NCBI GenBank assembly: GCA_019916065.1
Contig: CM034237.1
Location: forward strand, 37,802,485-37,866,484
Direction of reading: 5' to 3'
Length of the DNA: 64,000 nt
Source: Vitellaria paradoxa
Taxonomy: Eukaryota; Streptophyta; Magnoliopsida; Ericales; Sapotaceae
The notes under the pieces were generated by a model that was not told where the DNA came from, did not search any database, and worked only from the letters and a program-made list of their open reading frames with translations. Of the stretch, positions 1 to 10,245 are shown piece by piece (positions within the stretch are counted from its first letter, which is position 1; each line of letters opens with the position of its first letter). Position numbers and translations under genes: made by a program.

Positions 1-367
1 TGTCCTTAATAATTAGAACATAAATGATATCTTTTCAGTTCATTCCTAACAACAAATTTTACCTAAAATTTCTCCCCTGCTCTCTTAGTTTCTTACACCG
101 ATTCTGAAAAATTCATAGGCAAATTCAGACATAAATCCCATAAACTTTGTCACCACAAATAACGAACCACATGTTATCCTTCTTCCAGTGAATTGACTAG
201 GTACATACAACGTGTCGCATGCAATGATGCAATGTGAATCTTTTTCTACATTGAGCACCCAAGACAATCGGCAGCAACATCCAATTGACTTCCTTCTTTA
301 GGAGAACTTGATTAATTTCTTAAACAACTTTATCAGCTTCATTAATTAGCTTCACAGATGAATTTTT

Positions 368-373
368 TTTATT
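368..373 (-). terminator. Candidate poly(A) signal AATAAA of the ABCG21-like gene
   Basis: The minus strand reads AATAAA 23 bp after the TGA stop at 396-398, followed by an A-rich tract. It would give an unusually short 3' UTR, so signals further left in 1-360 may be used instead. No other gene is evident in 1-395; that stretch is the downstream flank. Confidence 0.35.
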
Positions 374-395
374 CTGTCTTCATAGAGTCAGACAA

Positions 396-3300
396 TCAGT
401 GAGGTTGCCCCATCCTCAATGCTACATAAGCCAGAACCCTATATCCCACAAACATAACAGCCAGAGCAGCCACATCCCATCCCAAGTCACCAATGCCCAG
501 AAACTTTACGGCCGGAAAATCAACAACCCTGCAGTGCATTCCTCCAAATCCACAGTCATAAACCTCATTTTCCGAGTACTGAACTCCCACCAAGAGCTTG
601 TAACAGTAGTGACTGAACGAGACGTATTTCAGCCAAGACATGAAAGGCGGAATGTGCTGAATGTAGTATCCTCCCGCCAGCAAGAACACCAGCATGGTCA
701 CAGAAGCCAAGGTCGTCGCCTGTTTCACGTCCATCAGGATGGCTCCGAGCGCCAGCCCGATCCCTTGAGAGACAAGCACGTTGAAGAGGATGATCAGGAG
801 GGTTAGAACGAAGGTGAGGATGGAAGGTTTCAGACCTCCCATCCAGTATGTGATGGTGACGAAGATGGTTGGGAGGACAAGGTCCATTGGCAAGTCGCCT
901 GCCATCCGGGCAAAGTAGTAGGAGGAGAGACGGTACATTCCGGAGGAACGTTCCCTTATTAGCACTGGTCGCTCTTGTGGGAAGGCAAATATGGCATTCA
1001 CCAGAGGGAAGAAGCCCCAGAATATTGAGAAGAAGAAGAGGAGTCCCACCTGTGTTTTGCAGAAAAATATTCAGGCTTGGTGAGAACAGATCACAGAACC
1101 AAGTGAAACATTGCTGGGCCTTTCCAATGCAGTTTGAATTGTTTACTACTATACACTGTTTTAGGATCCGTCAAAATCAACATAAATTTTTTTTTTTAAG
1201 GAAAATACTTCTGCTTATGTTACAAGAAAACATAAGGAAAATTGTGTGTGTGTGTGTGTGTGTTTTTTTTTTGGGGGTGGGGGGGTGAAGTTGCTTGCTT
1301 CCAGAGATATTGAGAGGCAGAGACTCCAGCAGAATTCAAATACCTGATCTTGTATGTGTGAGATACTAGAGTGCCACCACAGAAGTCCCGAAAGAATGGA
1401 AACGGACAAGACTTGGAAAATTCTTAGACCGGAATAGGATTCGTGTTTCCTTTCTTTGAGGCCCCTTCGCAGCAACACCTTGAATTCCGCCCACCAACTG
1501 CTGGTCCATTGATTTTCATTGCCTACAACATCAAATTAGCAGTCCAATAATGATTTTAATGAGTAGCTGAATACATTTAAATAAACGTAACCATTGAGGT
1601 ACTAGTCGTAGATATATTGTGACGGACATGGTGTGTAATTAGTATAAAATAATTAAAATCTAGTGTAAATATCTAACAAATTATGATGGAATCAAAATTA
1701 CATGGTTGGGTGGACTTGAGATTTGTAGGTAGGGGAAAAAGATTGAAAATTAATGGAAGAAAAATTACAATCTCTGAGTAAATAGGACAAAAGTAACGAG
1801 GTATAACTTAATTTTTCAAGTCGGCGAGATAATTACCCGTGCAAAACCCTGTAAAAGTCTACCCTTACATATGAAACCATTATGTAAAATTATACATGCA
1901 GGTAATGCAGGAGTTTCATGCACAATTACTCTTTATTAACCAGATAGAAATTGATCCTCAGTGAACTAACTCTTTGGTGTACCTTTTGATGGGGATGTTC
2001 TTGTTACAGATCTTAGTGGAGGCCCACAGCTTCGACGAATTTCATCCTTCAAGGCAGGGTACAGGTTTTTCTTGTAAGAGGACACTAACGACTGTTTGAT
2101 TGAATTTTGATCATCACGGTGGTCTGATCTTCCATGAATCTCATCATCCTGTTTTGTATCAGGAGCTACACCTGCAAATTAATCCATAACAATTTCAGAG
2201 TAAAGTTAGCAAGCAAAATTAGAAAATAACAAAATCTAACTAGTAACATATTAGAAAAAATAAATTACACTAAAATAATATTCATATATCCTGATCTCTT
2301 GGCCCGTCACAGCTGATTAGTTGCTCATCAACATTTCATATGGGGGGTATTTGGTTGTACAAAATCAACCAAAATTTAACAATTTTTTGTATTTTTTTCA
2401 ATTAAATTTTATTATATATCACTTTTACATTAATTTTTTTAACTTTTACTATACATTTTGGTCAAACTTTTGTTAACCAAACACTCCTATAGTCAGAAAC
2501 AACTAACAGATTTAGGGAGCGAAATTGGAATCCTTTGTATTTGATTTTTAAAATTATCAATAAGAATTTAGTTGACATCAATTTAATGCCAGCTCTGTGA
2601 CATTAACTTTTTAACTTCTTAATAAATTCACATATTTTTAATTAAAAAAAATATACGACGATCTAAAAATGTAATGTTATAGAAGTGATAATATCCTTAT
2701 TTTAAGTGATTCTAAAACTGCACCGTCACACATCAACATTTTTAATTAAAATAATTTGTCCAAAACTCTGATTGACTTGGTCATTAGCTAACCGCCACTT
2801 AAATCTTAATCGCCAAAATATCAATGGATAATATTTTGTGAAAATTGTCAAATGCAAGTCCTTTTAAACTCACATATATATATATATGTATATATCAATG
2901 AGATTGAAGCCAACTCCAAGATAATAGATGACAGGTCTTTTTGATTTGGCCTGAAGCATACTTGATGCATACTTGAGTCTTGACTAGCTTATGACATACA
3001 AGTCTTCTTGACTTACTTGAAAAGATAAACGAAAGCTAATCTGAGTATTATTAATTGAGAGATTTGAAAGGACATATTACGGACAATTTGAGCAATAAAT
3101 AATTGACTTATTATACACACCAACGACAGAGGTTCTCAACCAACTTGTTCAAGTGCCGTGTGTTGTTGGGAAGTTCAATTGCATCATGTCAAATGTCCAA
3201 GGCAACTAACGGAAAATCAGGGGACTTCATTTTGACTGCTTAATGTTAATGTTGATTAGTAGCTTGAAAAAATGTAAATTGAGTCTTTTTTTTAGATATA

Positions 3301-6197
3301 TATCTTATATATACTTCTGGGGTCGAGGAGAAGCTCGCAGCCGCTACTCATGGGTGCGCACTGAGTGAAGCCTGCCCCGTGACCCTAGCCGGCAAAGAAC
3401 TACGAGGAGGTAAACCAGCCTAGGCAAGTCTTGGCTGACCGGCTCAGCCGAAAAGACTGTTAGATTGCCCTCTACAATTAGAGTAAGGACTGCTCCCAAG
3501 AGGAGTCGAACCCGGGACCTATTAGTCCCAGGCCCATCAGCCCGCCATCCGAACCAACTCGACTACCCCTTTCGGGACTATATCTTATATATACTTAATT
3601 AGGAGTACCGCGGGATAGGGTTCAAATTGCTTACACATTTTTGGAAGTATGACAATTACAGTGTAAATTTTAATTGTAGAAGCTTCAATTGCTTACATTT
3701 TAAATTTTTTTAATATAAAATATGAGACATCTAAGAGAAATATAAAATTGTACCTTAGAATCCTCACATATGTTCCTTTCTACATTTATTTGTTCATACA
3801 TTTCAAAAAATAATAATAATAATAATTATAATAAGGCTCCGTTTGATAAAAAATAGCTGGTATTTCAACTATCACCTACTACTTTTTTAACTTTTTCTAA
3901 AATGACTAAATTTACTTTTTTTACATTTTAATCTTCTTTTAAACTTTTAAGAAAAAAAGTCAAATTAATAAAAAGTTAATTTTTTATTAAGTAGTTAAAA
4001 AAAAGTTAATTTTTTGACTTCTCAAACTAAACGAAAATCCTAAATAACAAAGAGAGAGAAAGAGAAAGTAAACTACATTATATGAAACTCTGTTTGTGGA
4101 TTGTTGATACTTTTTTTAAGATTAGAATTCATTAATTTAATTCTCATTTGAAAATCTAGAGTTGCACTATTTATCTTCCCTTAATTTCAAATAGTAAAAT
4201 ACAAGTAGTTGATCCATTTTTGTCTTTCCATCAAAAACACACAAAAAATAAAAAAAAAAAAAAAATTCTGCTCTGCAATAAGTTAATCTTGCTTGGATAA
4301 TTTTTTTATTTTATATATTTTTAGTTAAAATTTATTTTTTAATTTGGTATATTTTTGACATGTTATTTTTCTAAATTGGTATGAGTTGACTTATTTTGCC
4401 TTAAATTTTCTAATTTTAATTTTAATTTAATTTTTATTTTTCAAATATGTGAATAATATACCAAAAACAGATTAAAAAAAAGACAAAATAGAAAATATCA
4501 CATTTTGGTGAAATTTTTCTTGTAAAGTGTGCGTAAATGCGTGGCCAAAATAAGCATAACTTACTTCGAAAACGCCAAACTAAAACCTGAAGAAAATTAA
4601 TAAGGTAAAAGAGAAGAACTTTACCGTTAGCAAGATCAAGCAGAAAATCAGCAGGGTTGACGAAATTACACCCGGGGAAATAGCCAACCGAACCAAAATA
4701 CTCCATCGCCGCGCCGGCACTTCCGCTGTAAATGGGAAACCCCTCCGACAAAACCACCACCTTATCAAACATCCTGTACAACCTACTCGAAGGTTGATGA
4801 ATGGTCGAGATCACAGTTCTTCCACCCCTCGCCAGCCCTCTCAACGTCGCCACTATCCGCTGAGCCGTGGTCGAGTCGAGCCCCGAAGTCGGCTCGTCCA
4901 GCAACAACAGACTCGGATTCACCAGCATCTCCTGGCCTATGCTCACCCTCTTCCTTTCTCCGCCGGACACCCCTCGGAAGATAGGGCCGCCGACGATGCT
5001 ATTCCGGCATCTAATTAGTCCTAATTCCTTGATGACTAACTCGGCTTGTTCGATCTTCTCCTCTCTTGTGAGCTTGTTTGGGAGTCTTAGTAAAGCTGCA
5101 AATGTGAGGGTCTCAAGCACGGTGAGGTGAGGGTAGAGGACGTCGTCTTGGGAGACGAAGCCCGTGTTGCGCTTCGTGGAGCTGGAGAAAGGCTGTCCGT
5201 TGTATGTTATGGTGCCGGAGAACTTTCCTGGTAGTCTGCCGGCTAGAGCTGTGAGCAGGGTGGTTTTGCCGCTGCCTGACGGGCCCAGCATTGCGAGTAG
5301 CTCGCCGGGTCGAACTATTCCGGTGACGCCGTTGAGTACCGAACGAGTTGGCTTTGGATCGGCTGATGAAGCAAAGCAAGTGCCTTGGTAGGTTTTCAAC
5401 TTGATGGTGTATGCAACATCTTCAAACTGCCGGCATTTGCAAACATTATGAGGTTTAGTTTGGAAAAAAATAAATAAATAAATAACTTTTTTTTAAATGA
5501 CTGCTAATTAATATTAAAAGGTTAATCTTTTAACTTTTTATTAGTTCCACAATTTTGTCATTTATCATAAAAAAAAAATTTAAAATATAAGATAATAAAT
5601 TTAATCATTTCAAATAAAACCAAAAAATAACTTCTCAAAATCATGAATGTGTAGTTAATTTTTGGAAACACATGGTTTTTTCAAGTACAACATTGACTTG
5701 CATCCTTGATATATATTGAAGAATACTTGCATCCTTGACATAAGAACAGTCATTCAGCCACGATTGTATTGGCCATTGTTGAATAATCAAGGTTCAGTGA
5801 TTGCAATTGATAGGATAGAGTATATTTTTAAAAAGATGACAATAGTATTGTCAATGTAACGATAATAAAAAATAATAATAAAAAGAAAGTACAATGAGAA
5901 CAGAAAAATCAGAAAACGTAACATATAATTTTTAAAACTATAGGATGGAGGCTCTCGACACATTATTGTTTATAATACCTTTAGTGTGACGGGGCGTAAC
6001 GATTCACGAACAAGAGAAAATCGAGATGGGGATGATTGTTCTTGCTCCGACATTCGATCGGCCCTGCACAGGCTCAGGCTCAGGCTTCTCCCTGAATTTT
6101 GTGGTTCGGCGTGAACAGAAGTAGTTTCAATTCGGTTGGCAACTGGAACACCTGCCGGCTTCCCAGTGATATTAGTTTCTTGCTCAGGAGGCATCAT
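396..6197 (-). CDS. ABCG21: Half-size ABC transporter, ABCG (WBC) family, ABCG21-like; complete five-exon gene
   Basis: Plasma-membrane type ATP-driven exporter subunit with the NBD-then-TMD order of plant half-size ABCGs; these work as dimers. Coding exons on the minus strand, all with GT/AG borders and matching phases: 5979-6197, 4625-5426, 1983-2171, 1344-1522, 396-1049. They sum to 2043 nt, or 680 aa, close to the roughly 670 aa usual for this clade. Visible: Walker [10 protein letters not shown] (residues about 121-129), Q-loop Q166, signature [12 protein letters not shown] (226-237), Walker B LLLLDEP with D250/E251, H-loop H283. The last exon supplies about five hydrophobic helices and ends [10 protein letters not shown]. 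The start is the first of two adjacent Met codons (MMPPEQE), as in ABCG21 relatives; the N-terminal 73 aa are Ser-rich and probably cytosolic. Intron 2 (2172-4624) holds a SINE and MITEs. All motifs are intact, so I infer a functional gene. The ABCG21 assignment rests on recalled similarity across the linker and C terminus; the substrate is not inferable. Confidence 0.95.
1243..1262. repeat. (TG)n microsatellite in ABCG21 intron 4
   Basis: About ten GT/TG dinucleotides followed by a poly-T and a G-rich run, inside the intron between the exons at 1344-1522 and 396-1049. Confidence 0.9.
2342..2488. mobile_element. Short MITE in ABCG21 intron 2 (family shared with 45588-45744)
   Basis: About 147 bp, AT-rich, bounded by imperfect inverted ends (GTATTTGGTT at the left, AACCAAACACTCC at the right). 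It aligns along its full length with the copy at 45588-45744, including the shared inner motif CACTTTTACAT. No coding capacity. The terminal sequence suggests a hAT or similar class II derivative, but no clear target-site duplication was found. Confidence 0.6.
3299..3316. repeat. SINE target-site duplication, left copy
   Basis: TATATCTTATATATACTT, identical to 3579-3596 on the other side of the SINE. Confidence 0.9.
3317..3578 (-). mobile_element. tRNA-derived SINE, full length, in ABCG21 intron 2
   Basis: A 262-bp GC-richer block in AT-rich intron DNA, flanked by a perfect 18-bp duplication TATATCTTATATATACTT (3299-3316 and 3579-3596). On the minus strand it starts TCCCGAAAGGGG and carries pol III promoter boxes: A box TAGTCGAGTTGG (3554-3565) and B box GGGTTCGACTCC (3502-3513), about 40 bp apart as in tRNA genes. 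The 3' end reads CTCGACCCCAG straight into the duplication, with no A or T tail. The perfect duplication implies a fairly recent insertion. The family name is unknown to me. Confidence 0.88.
3579..3596. repeat. SINE target-site duplication, right copy
   Basis: Identical to 3299-3316; it adjoins the tRNA-like head of the minus-strand SINE. Confidence 0.9.
3835..4040. mobile_element. AT-rich MITE-like element in ABCG21 intron 2
   Basis: About 206 bp with imperfect inverted ends (GGCTCCGTTTGAT at the left, CAAACTAAACGAAAATCC at the right) and an AT-rich interior with TAGTTAAAAAAAAGTTAA-type repeats. Related motifs recur at 20718-21022 and more weakly around 5449-5650. Non-coding; superfamily not determined. 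Confidence 0.45.
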
Positions 6198-6520
6198 CTT
6201 AATAAGGTTAACGAGACAGAATCAGATAGTGTTGTTTTTTGGGCTAGGGGAGAGAAAGAGGAAGAGAATGGTAATTATAACTAACACTAGGATGAAGGAT
6301 GAGGAAGAGAAGAGGAACGCAATAGTAATGAAATGAAAGAAACGAATGGCTTAATTTGAGAGAGAGAGAGGGGATCGAGAGAGGTTCACATGCAGAGATG
6401 GCGTACTAGACCTTTAAGGTGAAGAAAGCACGAGAGGCAGATTGTTAATATAGCAGTAAGAACTACTGGAGACCCACCTAGAGCTCTGCCTAGGGGAGAC
6501 GTGTCGGGTTATTACAATGT
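6198..6520 (-). promoter_or_regulatory. Probable 5' UTR and core promoter of the ABCG21-like gene
   Basis: Upstream of the start codon the minus strand has a CT-rich stretch (CTCTCTCTC around 6358-6372) typical of plant 5' leaders. A TATA-like GCTATATTAAC lies near 6443-6453, about 250 bp before the ATG. No transcript evidence is available, so the boundaries are guesses. Confidence 0.35.
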
Positions 6521-6860
6521 CCTTTTCTACTTTACATAGCCGTATGCACATATATACGTGTGTGTGTGTGTTTGCATAGACGTTTAAATGTTTAGTCCAA
6601 GGTGTTCCTCACTTTAATTTTTTCTTCTTAGACATATCATGAATAGTGTTTACAAAAACATATTTTGCATAAAATGAAGTTATAGTGCCATTTTGGAGAA
6701 TCCAGTGAACAGTAATTGTCCTTTCTCCTACTCTTTATCGATCACATCTCAGAATTCTATTTGCATATAAAGAAATTAAATAAAGAAGAAAACCAAATTA
6801 CAAATTAACCTCATCTCTAAACCCATTTATAATATACAATGTTTCCTAAAAATTTAGGTT

Positions 6861-7298
6861 ACGTTTGGTGCGATGAAGATCATTGAAAAATTCTAAAAAT
6901 TTTTAAAAATTTTCAAAATTTTTAAAAATATTTTGCACTATTCGTATTTTATGAAATAATTATAAATTTATATATATCTACATATTTCAACAACTTTTTA
7001 TAAATCTAATAAATTTTTTACAAAATTCAATAACATTTCATAAATTCTAATAACTTCTCTACAAATTTCAAAAATTTTTACATCTTTCAAATAAATTTTG
7101 ATACAAAGCCGTTCTGACGAATCTAAAAAAATTGTTCTGATGATTTTTTTTTTTTACAAAAAATTGACACAAAAATAAAAAAGTTTCACTATTCATATTA
7201 GAAAAACATAGTTTAGCAGTTACATGCCAAACATAAAAAAATTACTCAAACTGTATTTTTTTATTGTTTTTCATTATTTATCGCACCAAATACCCCGT
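6861..7298. mobile_element. MITE with TTTGGTGCGAT terminal inverted repeats
   Basis: The left end ACGTTTGGTGCGATGAAGA and the inverted right end (read GTATTTGGTGCGATAAATAA) match in an imperfect repeat of about 25 bp; the interior is AT-rich and non-coding, 438 bp in all. The rest of 6520-8902 is AT-rich intergenic sequence with poly-A tracts (for example 8028-8048) and no recognisable gene. Confidence 0.6.
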
Positions 7299-8902
7299 AA
7301 ATAGCAATGTTGCTGTTTGTTACTATGGCAACACTTGGAGTTATAAAGAAAAATATAAAATTCTATAAATCTCTACAAATACAAATGAGATTATAAAATT
7401 TAAATTTTTATTTACTACATAAAACACAAAACACTAACTTTTATAATTTTATACAACTCTAAACACACACTTTGTCAATTGATCTGTAATTTTCATCCCC
7501 CCATGTCATAGAAACAGGTTAAAATAATTGAGGAGGACCTTTATTTTCTCATAAAATATTCATTACTTTTTGTAACAAAGACGCGTGGTAAAGCACGAAC
7601 CCTCTTTTTCATGAAAAGTTTGCTACATATATTTTTCTTCATTGGATAACCAGCCACGTTAGGATCACCTCCAGTTTCAGCACTAATTTTTCTTTCTTTT
7701 CTTTTCCATTGGCCAGCAAGAGGTATGTAAGTGGAAATGGGCGAGACTTTCATCGAGGGCGATATTGATTAGATGATTAATTAGATGATTTTGATTAAAA
7801 TTTATCATCGTTAAATTTACTCATCTCTATTGTTAAATTTTGATTAGATGATTTAAAAATATTCATTAGTTTTTAATTTAAAAGATATATTAATGTTATT
7901 AGACCATTGAATTAAAATTTAACAAATGAGATAAGTGCTGTCATAAGAATAATATCGTACCTGAAGTTAATTAGTAACCAAATCCTCTAAATGGGGTAAT
8001 TTAATGAAACAATATTGAACCCCTGCAAAAAAAAAAAAAAAAAAAAAAGCCACGATCTTTTTGTTTCGAAACATAATCAGTCCCTCATACTAATTAGTAT
8101 TTACGTTGTCCCAAAGGCCATCAAAACTGCATCATCCCCCAAACAAGTCAATATTTTTTTTTCATTGGATCTTTCCATATTGTTATTTGAAAGGAAATGC
8201 TACTATTAATCCAAGATATATAAACTTAATTTTATATTTGATTTTGATGATACCAAATGTTAAATTAAATTTTCTGTGTTTGATTTTTAAAAAAATATTA
8301 CAATTAATTTTAAATTAATATATTCAAAATAATATGTTTGGGAGATATTAATATTATTTTTCAGGTACTTTTACACAATTTGGATGAAAAAAGTAAAAGA
8401 ACTTCAAAGTATAGTGTGATGAAAATAAAATTAAGATAAATTAGACTTGAAGTCGAAAGTTCACTTAGATAAAAAGATAAAACAAAAAAACGAATACGTT
8501 TTAATTTTTATGTTTTATATATATAATTAAAGATCTAATTAGTGCTTCAATTTGTGTGACTTTCTAACATGATAAATTAAATTTCCGCATTCATAACTTT
8601 ACTAAATGGAAAGTTTTATGGATGTAATCATAATATTACTACATAGGAGTTACAAAATTAATGGTATTACTACATGGGAGTTATAAAATCAATCATAAAA
8701 GATGAATTTTTTAATTCTAAATTATAGAGTTAGTCTTGATTTTTGAGGCATAACACATAATTGGTCTTTAAAACATCTAAACTTGGTAATTAAAAAAAAA
8801 AAAAAGGACCTTAAAAGTTAAAGCTCTCCAATTTTAAATTTTCATCAAATTCTAATTTTATCATGGCAAAACATAAAGAAGACAATTTATGATCGATAAA
8901 TA
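7299..8902. other. AT-rich intergenic DNA, no gene seen
   Basis: Homopolymer tracts, short imperfect repeats and a few short ORFs without recognisable domains. Nothing functional is supported. Confidence 0.6.
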
Positions 8903-9219
8903 TGTTGAGAAAATAAAAGGTTTTTATTATTAAACTTTATTTGTGGCATTTAGTTTGTATTAATGTGTGGCTTTTGATTTTTGTGTAACCGGTTGTGGTT
9001 TGATGTGTATAACCGGTAGTGGCTTTTTGAGTTATAGGGAATTATGTGTGAGTTAATTTGGGAGTTTTCTTTGTTTTAGAAGTTATGGACATTTGGTGAC
9101 ATTTATGGTTTTTAACCATTAGTATTCTATGGTTGTTTTTTGTAAGCCTATATAAAGGCATGCTTAGTTAAATGATAAATATCACTTCCTCCATATTTGT
9201 CCTTTACGTTTTTCTAACA
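8903..9219 (+). repeat. 5' LTR of copia element 1
   Basis: 317 bp starting TGTTGAG and ending CTAACA. A TATA-like CCTATATAAAGG near 9150-9161 is the likely promoter of the element. Confidence 0.95.
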
Positions 9220-9222
9220 AAG

Positions 9223-9234
9223 TGGTATCAGAGC
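9223..9234 (+). promoter_or_regulatory. Primer binding site (tRNA-iMet) of copia element 1
   Basis: TGGTATCAGAGC, complementary to the 3' end of plant initiator tRNA-Met, three bases after the LTR. Confidence 0.93.
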
Positions 9235-9257
9235 GTGCAGAAAAAATCGAGAGAAAA

Positions 9258-10245
9258 ATGGCCAACGGTGGAGGAATGGGTCCGCTTCAACTACCGATGC
9301 TTACCAAGCTCAACTACGACAATTGGAGCATCAAGATGAAGGCGTTACTAGGAGCACAAGACGTGTGGGAGATCGTGGAGAACGGTTTCCAAGAGGCGGA
9401 AGCTGGAGCCGATCAAGCGCAAAGAGACGCGTTAAATGAGACAAGAAAGAAGGACAAGAAGGCCCTCTATATCTTGTACCAATCGGTGGACGAAGACACA
9501 TTTGAGACCATCGCCAATGCCGAGACGTCAAAGGTGGCGTGGGATAAGCTCCAATCGACTCATAGAGGAGCTGATCGTGTGAAAAAGGTACGGTTGTAAA
9601 CTTTACGTGGTGAGTTTGAATCGTTACAGATGAAGGAAATGGAGGTGATAGCGGAATATCACACAAAAGTAATGACCGTTGTCAACCAAATTGAGACGGA
9701 ATGGTGAAGAAATGGCCGATATTCGTGTCATGGAGAAGGTTCTACGGAGCCTAAACACTAAGTTCGAGATCATCGCCACGACAATCGAGGAGACGAAAGA
9801 TCTCGAGAACATGACGATTGAACAATTTATAGGCTCGTTGCAAGCCTATGAGGAGAAAAAGAAAAGGAAGATGGAGCAAACGGAGACCGTTGAACAACTT
9901 CTCCAACTCAAACTCAAAGAGGAGAATGGTCGTGGACGTGGAAGAGGTCGCAGTGGTCGAGGCCATGGTGGAAGAGGTGAAGCCAACACCGACGTTTCTT
10001 AAAACTCGTGTGAATCTTCAAGAGGAAGAGGAGGCCGAGGTCGTGGAAGACGTGGTGGAAGGTCCGGGAGAGATAAATATCAGGTAAAATGTTATAATTG
10101 TAATAAATATGGACATTATGCGAATGAGTGTTACTCATCACAAACAGAGCCGATCGACCGAAAGCATCAGAACCAGTCAACCGCCGGCACATCCAACGCC
10201 CATCAAGGGCAGTCCAATTATGCGGAGGAGAATGGAACCTTTTTC
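9258..10245 (+). pseudogene. Copia gag (capsid/nucleocapsid), disrupted
   Basis: Nucleocapsid-type protein that would package retrotransposon RNA. The first Met is at 9258 and the N terminus contains the copia gag pattern LNYDNWSIKMKALL. A zinc knuckle CYNCNKYGHYANEC lies at 10090-10131 after an Arg/Gly-rich linker (GRGRGRSGRGHGGRG). Breaks: a stop ending the first segment at 9597-9599, a frame change near 9700, and a stop near 10000. The reading frame resumes after the second stop, consistent with point mutations in a young copy. Confidence 0.9.

Noticed and set aside
869..1288. Plus-strand 139-codon ORF over the last ABCG exon
   Set aside because: Antisense shadow of the transmembrane exon, running into a TG microsatellite.
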